Positions 1 to 5,405 of a stretch of DNA of 5,405 nucleotides are shown piece after piece (positions within the stretch are counted from its first letter, which is position 1; the number at the start of each line of letters is the position of its first letter). Position numbers and translations under genes: made by a program. Source of the stretch: Lachnoclostridium sp. UBA1781 (GTDB lineage: Bacteria > Bacillota > Clostridia > Lachnospirales > Lachnospiraceae); contig DCGJ01000040.1 in the NCBI GenBank assembly GCA_002315495.1, positions 1 through 5,405 on the forward strand, written 5' to 3'. Below the pieces are notes generated by a model. It saw only the letters and a program-made list of their open reading frames with translations, was not told where the DNA came from and did no database searches.

Positions 1-60
1 ATCAGTGCCATATAGCAGATGGAGATGACTCGTGTTCTCCATCTGCTATATGGCACTGAT
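1..60. repeat. Perfect 25-bp inverted repeat at the window edge (probable fold-back junction)
   Basis: Bases 1-25 are the exact reverse complement of bases 36-60, separated by the 10-nt spacer TGACTCGTGT (26-35). The right arm reads in frame as the Nudix-family segment FSICYMALI of the first gene, so it is genuine coding sequence. The left arm therefore looks like an inverted copy of it. The left arm runs to the first base of the window, so the duplication may continue outside. A perfect inverted copy at a sequence end that interrupts a conserved gene is typical of an assembly or amplification chimera. A real inverted duplication or hairpin cannot be excluded. Confidence 0.9.
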
Positions 61-595
61 TCCGAAGGAACAGCTCGGTGCGAACCAGACGCAGCCTGGT
101 GGAAGCCAACCCGGCTCAGACGAAATTGCCTGGTTCTCTGTGCGGAAGGAACTGATTTCCGAGGCCGGTGACGGAACGCCCCGCGTAGAGCATTTGGTCA
201 TCGAAAATGAGGAGCAGAACCTGAGGTTCACTTATCGAATCGAAACCGCATTTGAAAAAAATGGGGTGGTGCCGATTCCGAAACCGAGCATAAAGGTTGA
301 GGAAGAGGATAATCGCATTGCCTTTGACCACATTGAGATGATCAACATGGGCATTGACCGACTTCGAAATAAAGTGGAGTATGTGCCAATCGCCTTTAAC
401 CTGGTTCCTGAGAAATTCGCCCTGAACGATCTCCAAAAGGTGTATGAAATTCTGCTGGGCCGGCCGCTCGTGAAGCAGAATTTTCGAAAATGGGTGAAGC
501 CGTACGTGGAGGAACTGAACGAAAAACAGGAAGAAGTCGGACATCGACCGGCAGCGCTTTATCGCTACACCGGCAAGATGACCGGCAGCTTATAA
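32..595 (+). CDS. NrtR-type Nudix-related transcriptional regulator, 5' truncated
   Basis: Likely the transcriptional regulator of the downstream NAD genes. In the NrtR family a Nudix-like domain without robust hydrolase activity binds ADP-ribose or related ligands, and a C-terminal winged helix binds operator DNA. Residues 1 to about 105 are the last part of the Nudix-like fold (YMALIP at 6-11, AFDHIEMI at 97-104). Residues about 111-180 form the winged helix, with VEYVPIAFNLVPEKF, the helix LNDLQKVYEILLG, the probable recognition helix VKQNFRKWV, and the ending RPAALYRY. The Nudix box and roughly the first 100 residues expected for the family are absent. The only in-frame start is the GTG at 32, inside the inverted repeat; its GGAGA at 21-25 comes from the duplicated arm, so this start is probably not real. 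The true gene should extend beyond the window edge. The C-terminus is intact, with TAA 20 nt before pncA. An ADP-ribose pyrophosphatase is the alternative, but the winged helix and the operon favour a regulator. Confidence 0.78.
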   Translation: MFSICYMALIPKEQLGANQTQPGGSQPGSDEIAWFSVRKELISEAGDGTPRVEHLVIENEEQNLRFTYRIETAFEKNGVVPIPKPSIKVEEEDNRIAFDHIEMINMGIDRLRNKVEYVPIAFNLVPEKFALNDLQKVYEILLGRPLVKQNFRKWVKPYVEELNEKQEEVGHRPAALYRYTGKMTGSL

Positions 596-601
596 AGATG
601 C

Positions 602-607
602 AGGAGG
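602..607 (+). promoter_or_regulatory. Ribosome binding site of pncA
   Basis: A full AGGAGG lies 8 nt before the ATG at 616. It fixes the nicotinamidase start there and not at the in-frame ATG at 490, which lies inside the regulator gene and would add 42 residues with no family resemblance. Confidence 0.9.
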
Positions 608-615
608 TAAGCATT

Positions 616-1134
616 ATGAAGAAACTAGTTGTGGTTGTTGACATGCAGAAGGATTTTGTGGACGGCGCGCTCGGAACGAAGGAAGCGCAGGCAATCGTGC
701 CTGCAATGGTAGATTATCTGGCAGCACTCGATTCCGAAACCGACGTGGTATTCACCCGTGACACCCACCAGTCAAATTACATGGAGACGCAGGAAGGGCA
801 GAAGCTTCCGGTACCGCATTGCATCGAAGGAACGGATGGCTGGCAGATCATTGATGAACTCGCAGAGGCAACGGACAAGGCGATACGATTCTTTAATAAG
901 CCGACCTTTGGTAGTGTAGAGTTAGCGGAATTTGTGGAGACGGAGGGCTACGATGACATCACCTTAATTGGTGTCTGCACCGGAATCTGCGTGCTCTCGA
1001 ACGCGATTACGATTAAGGCGCATTTGCCGGAAGCAAAGATTACCGTGCTTTCCGATTTGTGCGCATGCGTAACCCCGGATACACATAAAAATGCACTGGC
1101 TGCGATGGGCGTGTGCCAGATTGACGTGAAGTAG
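616..1134 (+). CDS. pncA: Nicotinamidase (isochorismatase-like cysteine hydrolase)
   Basis: Deamidates nicotinamide to nicotinate and ammonia in the cytoplasm, feeding the next enzyme, PncB. The product has 172 residues, slightly shorter than many PncA proteins (about 180-215), but the whole fold is covered. The visible catalytic triad is Asp9 (VVVVDMQKDF), Lys95 (FFNKPTFGS) and Cys125 (GVCTGICVLSN). The metal-binding set is Asp49 and His51 (TRDTH) and His68 (PVPHC). The start at 616 agrees with the usual hydrophobic first strand beginning directly after the Met. One departure is Gly123 in the segment before the nucleophile, where most family members have Asp (TDxCV). I believe related clostridial proteins also carry Gly, but this is from memory. 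A related isochorismatase-family hydrolase is possible in principle, but the metal site, the triad and the position before pncB make nicotinamidase much the best call. Confidence 0.93.
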   Translation: MKKLVVVVDMQKDFVDGALGTKEAQAIVPAMVDYLAALDSETDVVFTRDTHQSNYMETQEGQKLPVPHCIEGTDGWQIIDELAEATDKAIRFFNKPTFGSVELAEFVETEGYDDITLIGVCTGICVLSNAITIKAHLPEAKITVLSDLCACVTPDTHKNALAAMGVCQIDVK

Positions 1135-1154
1135 AGCATTTTCGAAAATGCTCT
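1133..1154. promoter_or_regulatory. 22-bp perfect palindrome, candidate operator or mRNA hairpin
   Basis: An uninterrupted palindrome with half-site AGAGCATTTTC followed by its exact complement, overlapping the last two bases of the pncA stop codon. There is no run of T after it (GTCAAATATAAC follows), so it is a poor rho-independent terminator. Perfect dyad symmetry with no loop suits a dimeric DNA-binding protein, and the NrtR-like regulator encoded upstream is the obvious candidate; that link is inference. A TATAAC at 1161-1166 could be a weak -10 element, which would put the palindrome over the -35 region, but no good -35 box is visible. As RNA it could fold into a stem that stabilises or attenuates the transcript. 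Confidence 0.6.
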
Positions 1155-1170
1155 GTCAAATATAACAAAA

Positions 1171-1190
1171 CGGCTTCGGCCGAAAAGGAG
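1171..1190 (+). promoter_or_regulatory. UUCG-tetraloop hairpin next to the pncB ribosome binding site
   Basis: CGGC-TTCG-GCCG (1171-1182) forms a 4-bp stem closed by the very stable C(UUCG)G tetraloop. It is followed at once by AAAAGGAG (1183-1190), which lies 7 nt before the pncB ATG at 1198. The hairpin leaves the Shine-Dalgarno sequence single stranded. It may insulate it from upstream structure or act as an mRNA processing barrier. There is no U tract, so it is not a terminator. The hairpin and SD are seen directly; the role is inference. Confidence 0.55.
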
Positions 1191-1197
1191 ACATACT

Positions 1198-2415
1198 ATG
1201 GACAGAATTATTAACAGCTTGTTGGAAACCGATATGTACAAGTTTTCTATGGGACAGGCGATTTATCACCAGTTCAGCGACTACAAGACCACCTGGTCCT
1301 TCAAATGCCGCAACAAAGACATGAAATTCACCCCGGAGATGGTGGAGGAGATTAAGAACCAGATTCTGATGTATTGCGACCTTCGCTTTACCGAGGAGGA
1401 GCTGGCATATCTGGACAAAATTGCCTGGATTAAGGGCTCCTATGTGGACTTCCTTCGTCTGTGGAAGCCGCGTTTTAAGGATTTTGAGATTACCACCGAC
1501 GCGGAGTGCGGCCTTGCCATTAACACCTATGGTACCTGGCTTAACACCTCCATGTATGAGATTCCGACCCTCGCGATTGTAAATGAAGTATATTTCCGCA
1601 TGGCATTTGACTACGAGAAGCTGATGGATTCCTTCCGCCAGAAACTCGAGGAAAAGGTACAGTGGCTTGTGGACGGAACCTATGTCATCGGTAATTTCTC
1701 CGAGTTTGGTCTCCGTCGTCGTCTTTCTGCAGAGGCACAGGAGCTCGCGGTTCGCAGACTTTGCGAGAGCAATGGCTTGTACAAGGGCTCCCGCTGCGTC
1801 GGAACTTCGAACGTATACCTGGCAATGAAGAATAATGTGCTTCCGGTCGGCACCATGGCACATGAATGGATTATGTGTACCGGTCAGGGCAACCCGCGTC
1901 ACAATGCGGCTTACTCCAATTACTATGCACTTCGCGCCTGGGTAAATGAGTACAAGATTAAAAACGGTACCGCACTTACCGACGCCATTACCACCGATTG
2001 CTTCCTTCGCGATTTCGATGAAGAATTTGCTACTCTGTTCAGCGGTGTTCGTCACGACAGCGGTGACCCGATCGAGTGGGGTGAGAAGATGATTGCACAC
2101 TACGAGAAGCTCGGTATCGATCCGAAGAATAAGACCTTGCTGTTTAGCGATTCCCTGAACTTCGAGAAGGCTTCCGCGATCTATGCGCATTTTAACGGAC
2201 GCGTTCGCGTGGCATTTGGTATCGGTACCTACATTGCCAATGACACCGAGGTAGAGCCTCTGAACATTGTAATGAAGACCACAGCCTGCAATGGTTCTGA
2301 CGTTGCGAAGATCTCCGATGTGGAAGGTAAGGGCATGTGCAAGAATCCGGAGTATGTTGACTGGTTGAAGAGAACCATCAAGTGGCGTATGGAAAATGAG
2401 TCCGGTGCAATCTAA
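1198..2415 (+). CDS. pncB: Nicotinate phosphoribosyltransferase
   Basis: Converts nicotinate and PRPP, with ATP coupling, to nicotinate mononucleotide and pyrophosphate; it is the committed step of the salvage route. The product has 405 residues, matching the E. coli/Salmonella PncB length (about 400), and the N-terminus LLETDMYKFSMGQAIYH resembles that form more than the longer (about 490-residue) Bacillus-type enzyme. Seen in order: the N-terminal substrate-binding signature (8-24), the region YVDFLRLWKPRF (82-93), GNFSEFGLRRR (165-175), GTMAHEWIM (218-226) with His222 at the position expected for the phosphorylated catalytic histidine, RHDSGDP (285-291), LFSDSLNFEKA (315-325), the phosphate-binding FGIGTYIANDTE (340-351) and CNGSDVAKISD (364-374). 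All expected motifs are intact. The start has a good SD (AAAAGGAG). The stop codon overlaps the SD of the next gene, so the two are probably translationally linked. Confidence 0.96.
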   Translation: MDRIINSLLETDMYKFSMGQAIYHQFSDYKTTWSFKCRNKDMKFTPEMVEEIKNQILMYCDLRFTEEELAYLDKIAWIKGSYVDFLRLWKPRFKDFEITTDAECGLAINTYGTWLNTSMYEIPTLAIVNEVYFRMAFDYEKLMDSFRQKLEEKVQWLVDGTYVIGNFSEFGLRRRLSAEAQELAVRRLCESNGLYKGSRCVGTSNVYLAMKNNVLPVGTMAHEWIMCTGQGNPRHNAAYSNYYALRAWVNEYKIKNGTALTDAITTDCFLRDFDEEFATLFSGVRHDSGDPIEWGEKMIAHYEKLGIDPKNKTLLFSDSLNFEKASAIYAHFNGRVRVAFGIGTYIANDTEVEPLNIVMKTTACNGSDVAKISDVEGKGMCKNPEYVDWLKRTIKWRMENESGAI

Positions 2416-2419
2416 GGAG
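2414..2419 (+). promoter_or_regulatory. Ribosome binding site of the nadD-like gene, overlapping the pncB stop
   Basis: AAGGAG shares its first two bases with the TAA stop of pncB and lies 5 nt before the ATG at 2425. It supports the long N-terminus of the NadD-like protein. The internal ATG at 2737, just before the catalytic domain, has no SD. Confidence 0.85.
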
Positions 2420-2424
2420 CGATT

Positions 2425-3432
2425 ATGGAGTATATCTTTGGAGCCGAGCATCCTGATTTTAAGCGGGAAACGCCGGCACAAACCGAATACGAGCGGCACA
2501 AGTATCTGTTTGAAGAATTGGTAAATGCCCTTCCGCCGGAAGAAGCAGACCGCTATGAGCTTTCGGCCGATACGGACGAACAGGGAGATGGTTATATCCT
2601 CGTGGAGAGGGAGGAGGAAAGCTTTCTGATCAACTTCCACGAGAAGTATGTAACCGCTGACTCTGTTACGAAGAAATGGGATTACCACTATTTCTTCACC
2701 TATGATGAAGCCTGTCGTTTCGTGAATTATTTCAAGATGTTTTTGGTGAGCGAGCGAAATCGGGGATTTCTGTTCGGCGGAACCTTTAATCCAATGACCA
2801 AAGCCCACCTTGGAGTGTGCGAAAAGGTTGCGGAGAAAGAGGATGCCTTTGTCACGATTGTACCGACCAGTGATCAGTATCTGGTGAATTATAAGAAACT
2901 GGATGCCGATAATCGCATCAACGAGCGGATTCGCTACAGTGTGCTGACGGCGGCAACCTGGGACAAGCCCAACATCATCGTGGAGGACATGGAGGTCTTC
3001 TTTCGGGTACAGTATACCAGCACCTTCCGAACCCTTTACTGTCTGAAGGATAAGTATCGCGCGGAATCCTTCCGTTTCGTTATGGGAAGTGATGATGTAA
3101 AGACGTTATCGTGCTGGCTGATGCCGGAGCGAATTCTGGAGGACTTCGGACTTTGTGTCGTGAAGCGAATGGAGTCTGAGGAGGAGCTCAAGAAGGATAT
3201 TGAGGCAAGCGAACTTCTGACTCGTAATGTTTCTCAGATCGAATTCGTGGAGACAGACCCTGACCTTGGTAATTACAGTGCAACGAAGCTTCGAAACTTC
3301 CTTCGGGAAGGACAGAGGGAACAGGCGGAGGAGTATATGGGAAGCGCCGCATTTGCCGCGATTGATTCGATGGCAGCGGATAGTAGTGACCCGATTTTGG
3401 TAGCATTCCGGAAAGGAAAAGACAATGAATAA
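2425..3432 (+). CDS. nadD: NadD-like nicotinate-nucleotide adenylyltransferase with an extra N-terminal domain
   Basis: Expected to adenylate nicotinate mononucleotide with ATP to give nicotinate adenine dinucleotide, between PncB and NadE. The protein has 335 residues, whereas ordinary bacterial NadD has about 190-220. The catalytic nucleotidyltransferase domain runs from about 113 to 315. It shows GGTFNPMTKAHL (118-129), the adenylyltransferase (H/T)xGH region with Ala at the usual Gly (Thr125, His128), then VMGSDDVKTLSCWLMPERIL (219-238, a NadD-like G-x-D...W segment), and YSATKLR (284-290), the equivalent of the ISSTxxR ATP-binding motif. Residues 1 to about 112 match no family I recognise. 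They are acidic, with a helical start (EYERHKYLFEELVNAL) followed by strand-like stretches (GYILVER, SFLINFHEKYV, DYHYFFTYDEACRFVNYF). No membrane segment or signal peptide is seen, so the protein is cytoplasmic. The stop overlaps nadE by 8 nt. The nucleotidyltransferase fold is certain and the NadD role rests on motifs plus operon position; another adenylyl- or cytidylyltransferase specificity is less likely. Confidence 0.85.
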   Translation: MEYIFGAEHPDFKRETPAQTEYERHKYLFEELVNALPPEEADRYELSADTDEQGDGYILVEREEESFLINFHEKYVTADSVTKKWDYHYFFTYDEACRFVNYFKMFLVSERNRGFLFGGTFNPMTKAHLGVCEKVAEKEDAFVTIVPTSDQYLVNYKKLDADNRINERIRYSVLTAATWDKPNIIVEDMEVFFRVQYTSTFRTLYCLKDKYRAESFRFVMGSDDVKTLSCWLMPERILEDFGLCVVKRMESEEELKKDIEASELLTRNVSQIEFVETDPDLGNYSATKLRNFLREGQREQAEEYMGSAAFAAIDSMAADSSDPILVAFRKGKDNE

Positions 3433-5371
3433 AGAATTCAAATTTGTAAATGTTGCGGCCTGTTCGCCGCAGCTAAAGGTTGGTAATCCAAAATATAATA
3501 TGGAGCAGGTGCTTCGCCTTTGTGAGGAAAATGCCCCTCAGGCCGACGTCATCGTATTCCCGGAATTATGCGTTACGGCATACACCTGTGCGGACCTGTT
3601 TTTGCAGTCGAAACTGATGGATGCAGCAATGACTGAAATACTCGTGTTTGTCGAGAAAACAGCCCATGCAGACCTGGCTGACACCATCTTCGTAATCGGT
3701 GCCCCGATTCGCAAAGATAATCAATTATTTAATTGTGCAATTTATGTGCTGAACGGCAAGATTTTGGGTATCGTTCCGAAGGTTTATATACCGAATTATA
3801 ATGAGTTTTATGAGAAGCGCTGGTTTGCAAGTGCGACCAACCGTCTCTCTGATTGGATTACGATTTCCGGGGAAGAGATTCCGTTTACCCCGAGTCTTCT
3901 CATTAAGAACGATGCGCTGGGCCTTTGCATCGGTACCGACATCTGCGAAGATCTCTGGATGCCGATTCCGCCAAGCTCTGTACACACTCTGTACGGTGCC
4001 AACCTGATTGTGAACCTGTCTGCCTCGAACGAACTTATTTCCAAGCACAAATATCGTGCTTCTTTAGTTGAGATGCAGTCCGCAAAATGCATCACCGGAT
4101 ATGTGTATGCTTCTGCCGGAGTGGACGAGAGTACCACAGACGTTGTGTTTTCCGGGCACAAGCTGATTGCTTCCAATGGTAAGATGTTGGCCGATGTAGA
4201 CTATCATACCGAGAGCTGCGTGGCAACATTGGATCTGGAGAAGCTTCAGAATGACCGAATCCGCTTCAATTCCATTATGGGAAATGTGCCGGAGGCTGAG
4301 TATCTGACAGTGGATGCCGCATTTTCGGGAGAGAAAGAAACCGATTATCTGAACAAGGTCAATCCGATGCCGTTTGTTCCAAAGGACGCGAAGAAGAGAA
4401 AGCAGCGTTGTGAGGAGATTCTGGATATTCAGGCAAATGGCTTGGCGCAGCGTATGAAGACCAGCGGAATCAAGAAGCTTGTCATCGGCATGTCCGGTGG
4501 ATTGGATTCCACTTTGGCATTTCTCGTTTGCATCAAGGCAATGGAGAAGCTTGGACTGGATCACAAGAATATTATTGCGATTACGATGCCGGGATTTGGT
4601 ACCACAAACCACACCAAGAACAATGCGAGTCTTCTGATGGAGTATTTCAATGTGGATATGCGTACGGTGTCTATTATTGACGGAGCAATGCAGAATTTTA
4701 AGGATATCGGGCACAATCCGAGCATTTACGATGTTACTTATGAAAATGTGCAGGCAAGAATGCGCACCCTGATTCTCATGAACACCGCAAATAAAGAAGG
4801 GGCTCTTGTTGTCGGTACCGGAGATTTGTCTGAACTTGCTCTGGGATGGTGCACCTATAACGGAGACCATATGAGTATGTATGCGGTAAATACCAGCATT
4901 CCGAAGACTCTGGTGAAGTACATTATTGCGGCTATGGCGGAGGATTATCTGCTCGTGCCGGAGACTGCTAAAATCGGCGAGGTTTTGATAGCTATCTGCG
5001 ATACTCCGATTTCCCCGGAACTTTTGCCGACGGACGCCAATGGCAATATGGTCCAGAAAACTGAGGATAGCATTGGAAAATATGACCTGCATGACTTCTT
5101 CTTATATCATATGTTCCGTAACGGATACTCTCCGAAGAAGGTTTACTACCTGGCAAAGAAGGCATTTGCCGATGTTAAGGACGTGGACGATCAGAGAATC
5201 CTCGATACGCTAAAGACTTTCTATAAGCGCTTCTTCACTCAGCAATTCAAGCGTTCGTGTTTGCCGGATGGTCCGAAGGTCGGTTCCGTTGCGGTATCTC
5301 CGCGTGGAGATTTGCGTATGCCGTCGGATGCCAGTATGAACCTATGGATGGATGATTTGAACGCGCTGTAA
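3425..5371 (+). CDS. nadE: Glutamine-dependent NAD+ synthase
   Basis: Last step of the pathway: amidates nicotinate adenine dinucleotide to NAD+ using ATP, with ammonia released from glutamine in the same polypeptide. The 648 residues form two domains, as in the mycobacterial enzyme (about 680 residues). The N-terminal nitrilase-type glutaminase (about 5-300) has the triad Glu47 (FPELCVTAY), Lys119 (GIVPKVYIPNYNEFYE) and Cys174 (GTDICEDLW). The C-terminal synthetase (about 325-640) has the pyrophosphatase-loop SGGLDST at 357-363, MPGFGTT (388-394), VGTGDLSELALGWCTYNGDH (463-482, ATP and dinucleotide site), NTSIPKTLVKYI (489-500) and the C-terminal KVGSVAVSPRGDLRMPSD. All key residues are present and there is no sign of damage. 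ATG is preceded by AAAGGA 7 nt upstream and overlaps the end of the nadD-like gene in ATGAATAA, which suggests coupled translation and balanced amounts of the two enzymes. Confidence 0.97.
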   Translation: MNKEFKFVNVAACSPQLKVGNPKYNMEQVLRLCEENAPQADVIVFPELCVTAYTCADLFLQSKLMDAAMTEILVFVEKTAHADLADTIFVIGAPIRKDNQLFNCAIYVLNGKILGIVPKVYIPNYNEFYEKRWFASATNRLSDWITISGEEIPFTPSLLIKNDALGLCIGTDICEDLWMPIPPSSVHTLYGANLIVNLSASNELISKHKYRASLVEMQSAKCITGYVYASAGVDESTTDVVFSGHKLIASNGKMLADVDYHTESCVATLDLEKLQNDRIRFNSIMGNVPEAEYLTVDAAFSGEKETDYLNKVNPMPFVPKDAKKRKQRCEEILDIQANGLAQRMKTSGIKKLVIGMSGGLDSTLAFLVCIKAMEKLGLDHKNIIAITMPGFGTTNHTKNNASLLMEYFNVDMRTVSIIDGAMQNFKDIGHNPSIYDVTYENVQARMRTLILMNTANKEGALVVGTGDLSELALGWCTYNGDHMSMYAVNTSIPKTLVKYIIAAMAEDYLLVPETAKIGEVLIAICDTPISPELLPTDANGNMVQKTEDSIGKYDLHDFFLYHMFRNGYSPKKVYYLAKKAFADVKDVDDQRILDTLKTFYKRFFTQQFKRSCLPDGPKVGSVAVSPRGDLRMPSDASMNLWMDDLNAL

Positions 5372-5380
5372 GAATTTTCG

Positions 5381-5405
5381 CGAGACGACTTCGGTCGTCT
5401 CGTTT
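5381..5405 (+). terminator. Rho-independent terminator of the operon
   Basis: A 9-bp perfect stem (CGAGACGAC at 5381-5389 with GTCGTCTCG at 5394-5402) closed by a TTCG tetraloop, followed by TTT at the very end of the window, where the T run is cut off. It begins 9 nt after the nadE stop. No gene follows within the window. This is the only structure here that looks like a proper transcript end, in line with one transcript from pncA (or the regulator) through nadE. Confidence 0.88.

Noticed and set aside
547..589. Direct repeat ACCGGCAGC at 547-555 and 581-589
   Set aside because: Only 9 bp, within and at the end of a coding region; plausible by chance and with no associated structure.
490..615. 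An N-terminal extension of pncA starting from the in-frame ATG at 490
   Set aside because: It would overlap the conserved winged-helix codons of the regulator, has no ribosome binding site and matches nothing in the family; AGGAGG at 602-607 fixes the start at 616.
1133..1166. The palindrome as a terminator of a regulator-pncA transcript, or a clear promoter with TATAAC at 1161-1166
   Set aside because: No T run follows the palindrome, and no acceptable -35 box lies 16-18 nt before TATAAC; TTGACG at 1121-1126 is 34 nt away, too far. Kept only as a possibility in the palindrome entry.
2737..2739. An internal start of the NadD-like protein just before the catalytic domain, giving a normal-length NadD
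   Set aside because: No Shine-Dalgarno sequence precedes it, whereas a good one precedes 2425, and the upstream region is open and coding-like throughout.
1156..2808. A 550-codon open frame on the minus strand opposite pncB and the start of the nadD-like gene
   Set aside because: It lies antisense to two genes with intact family motifs, its translation shows no recognisable domain, and it has no plausible start signal; it is a by-product of codon use on the plus strand.
4064..5092. A 342-codon open frame on the minus strand opposite nadE
   Set aside because: It is fully antisense to conserved NAD+ synthase coding sequence, with no recognisable motif.
32..5371. An NAD-related defence or anti-defence island
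   Set aside because: All four enzymes are standard, intact salvage-pathway proteins in a tight operon; no NADase, sensor (TIR, Sir2), phage or mobile gene is present, so ordinary NAD metabolism explains the locus.

Overview
The window holds a compact, all-plus-strand operon for NAD biosynthesis by the Preiss-Handler (nicotinate) salvage route. It suggests a Gram-positive anaerobe of the Clostridia, most likely Lachnospiraceae. The basis is strong AGGAGG-type ribosome binding sites, roughly balanced base composition, and the overall look of the proteins. This placement rests on pattern recognition, not a search.

Layout: (1) Positions 1-60 form a perfect 25-bp inverted repeat with a 10-nt spacer at the window edge, which looks like a fold-back junction at a contig end. 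(2) Positions 32-595 carry the C-terminal part of an NrtR-type Nudix-related regulator: the end of the Nudix-like domain and a complete winged helix. Its N-terminus is missing. (3) Positions 616-1134 encode nicotinamidase (pncA). (4) Positions 1135-1197 are a 63-nt gap with a 22-bp perfect palindrome, overlapping the pncA stop codon, and a small UUCG hairpin next to the pncB ribosome binding site. (5) Positions 1198-2415 encode nicotinate phosphoribosyltransferase (pncB, E. coli-like short form). (6) Positions 2425-3432 encode a NadD-like nicotinate-nucleotide adenylyltransferase with an unrecognised N-terminal extension of about 112 residues. (7) Positions 3425-5371 encode glutamine-dependent NAD+ synthase (nadE, two-domain form). 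(8) Positions 5381-5405 are a rho-independent terminator that closes the operon at the right edge.

The four enzymes lie in the order of the reactions: nicotinamide to nicotinate (PncA), to nicotinate mononucleotide (PncB), to nicotinate adenine dinucleotide (NadD), to NAD+ (NadE). The regulator in front is of the family that senses ADP-ribose or NAD-related ligands and represses NAD genes, so the unit reads as a self-contained, self-regulated salvage cassette. The least ordinary parts are the N-terminal extension of the NadD protein with its variant nucleotidyl-transferase motif, and the palindrome between pncA and pncB. No mobile elements, tRNAs, rRNAs or CRISPR repeats are visible.
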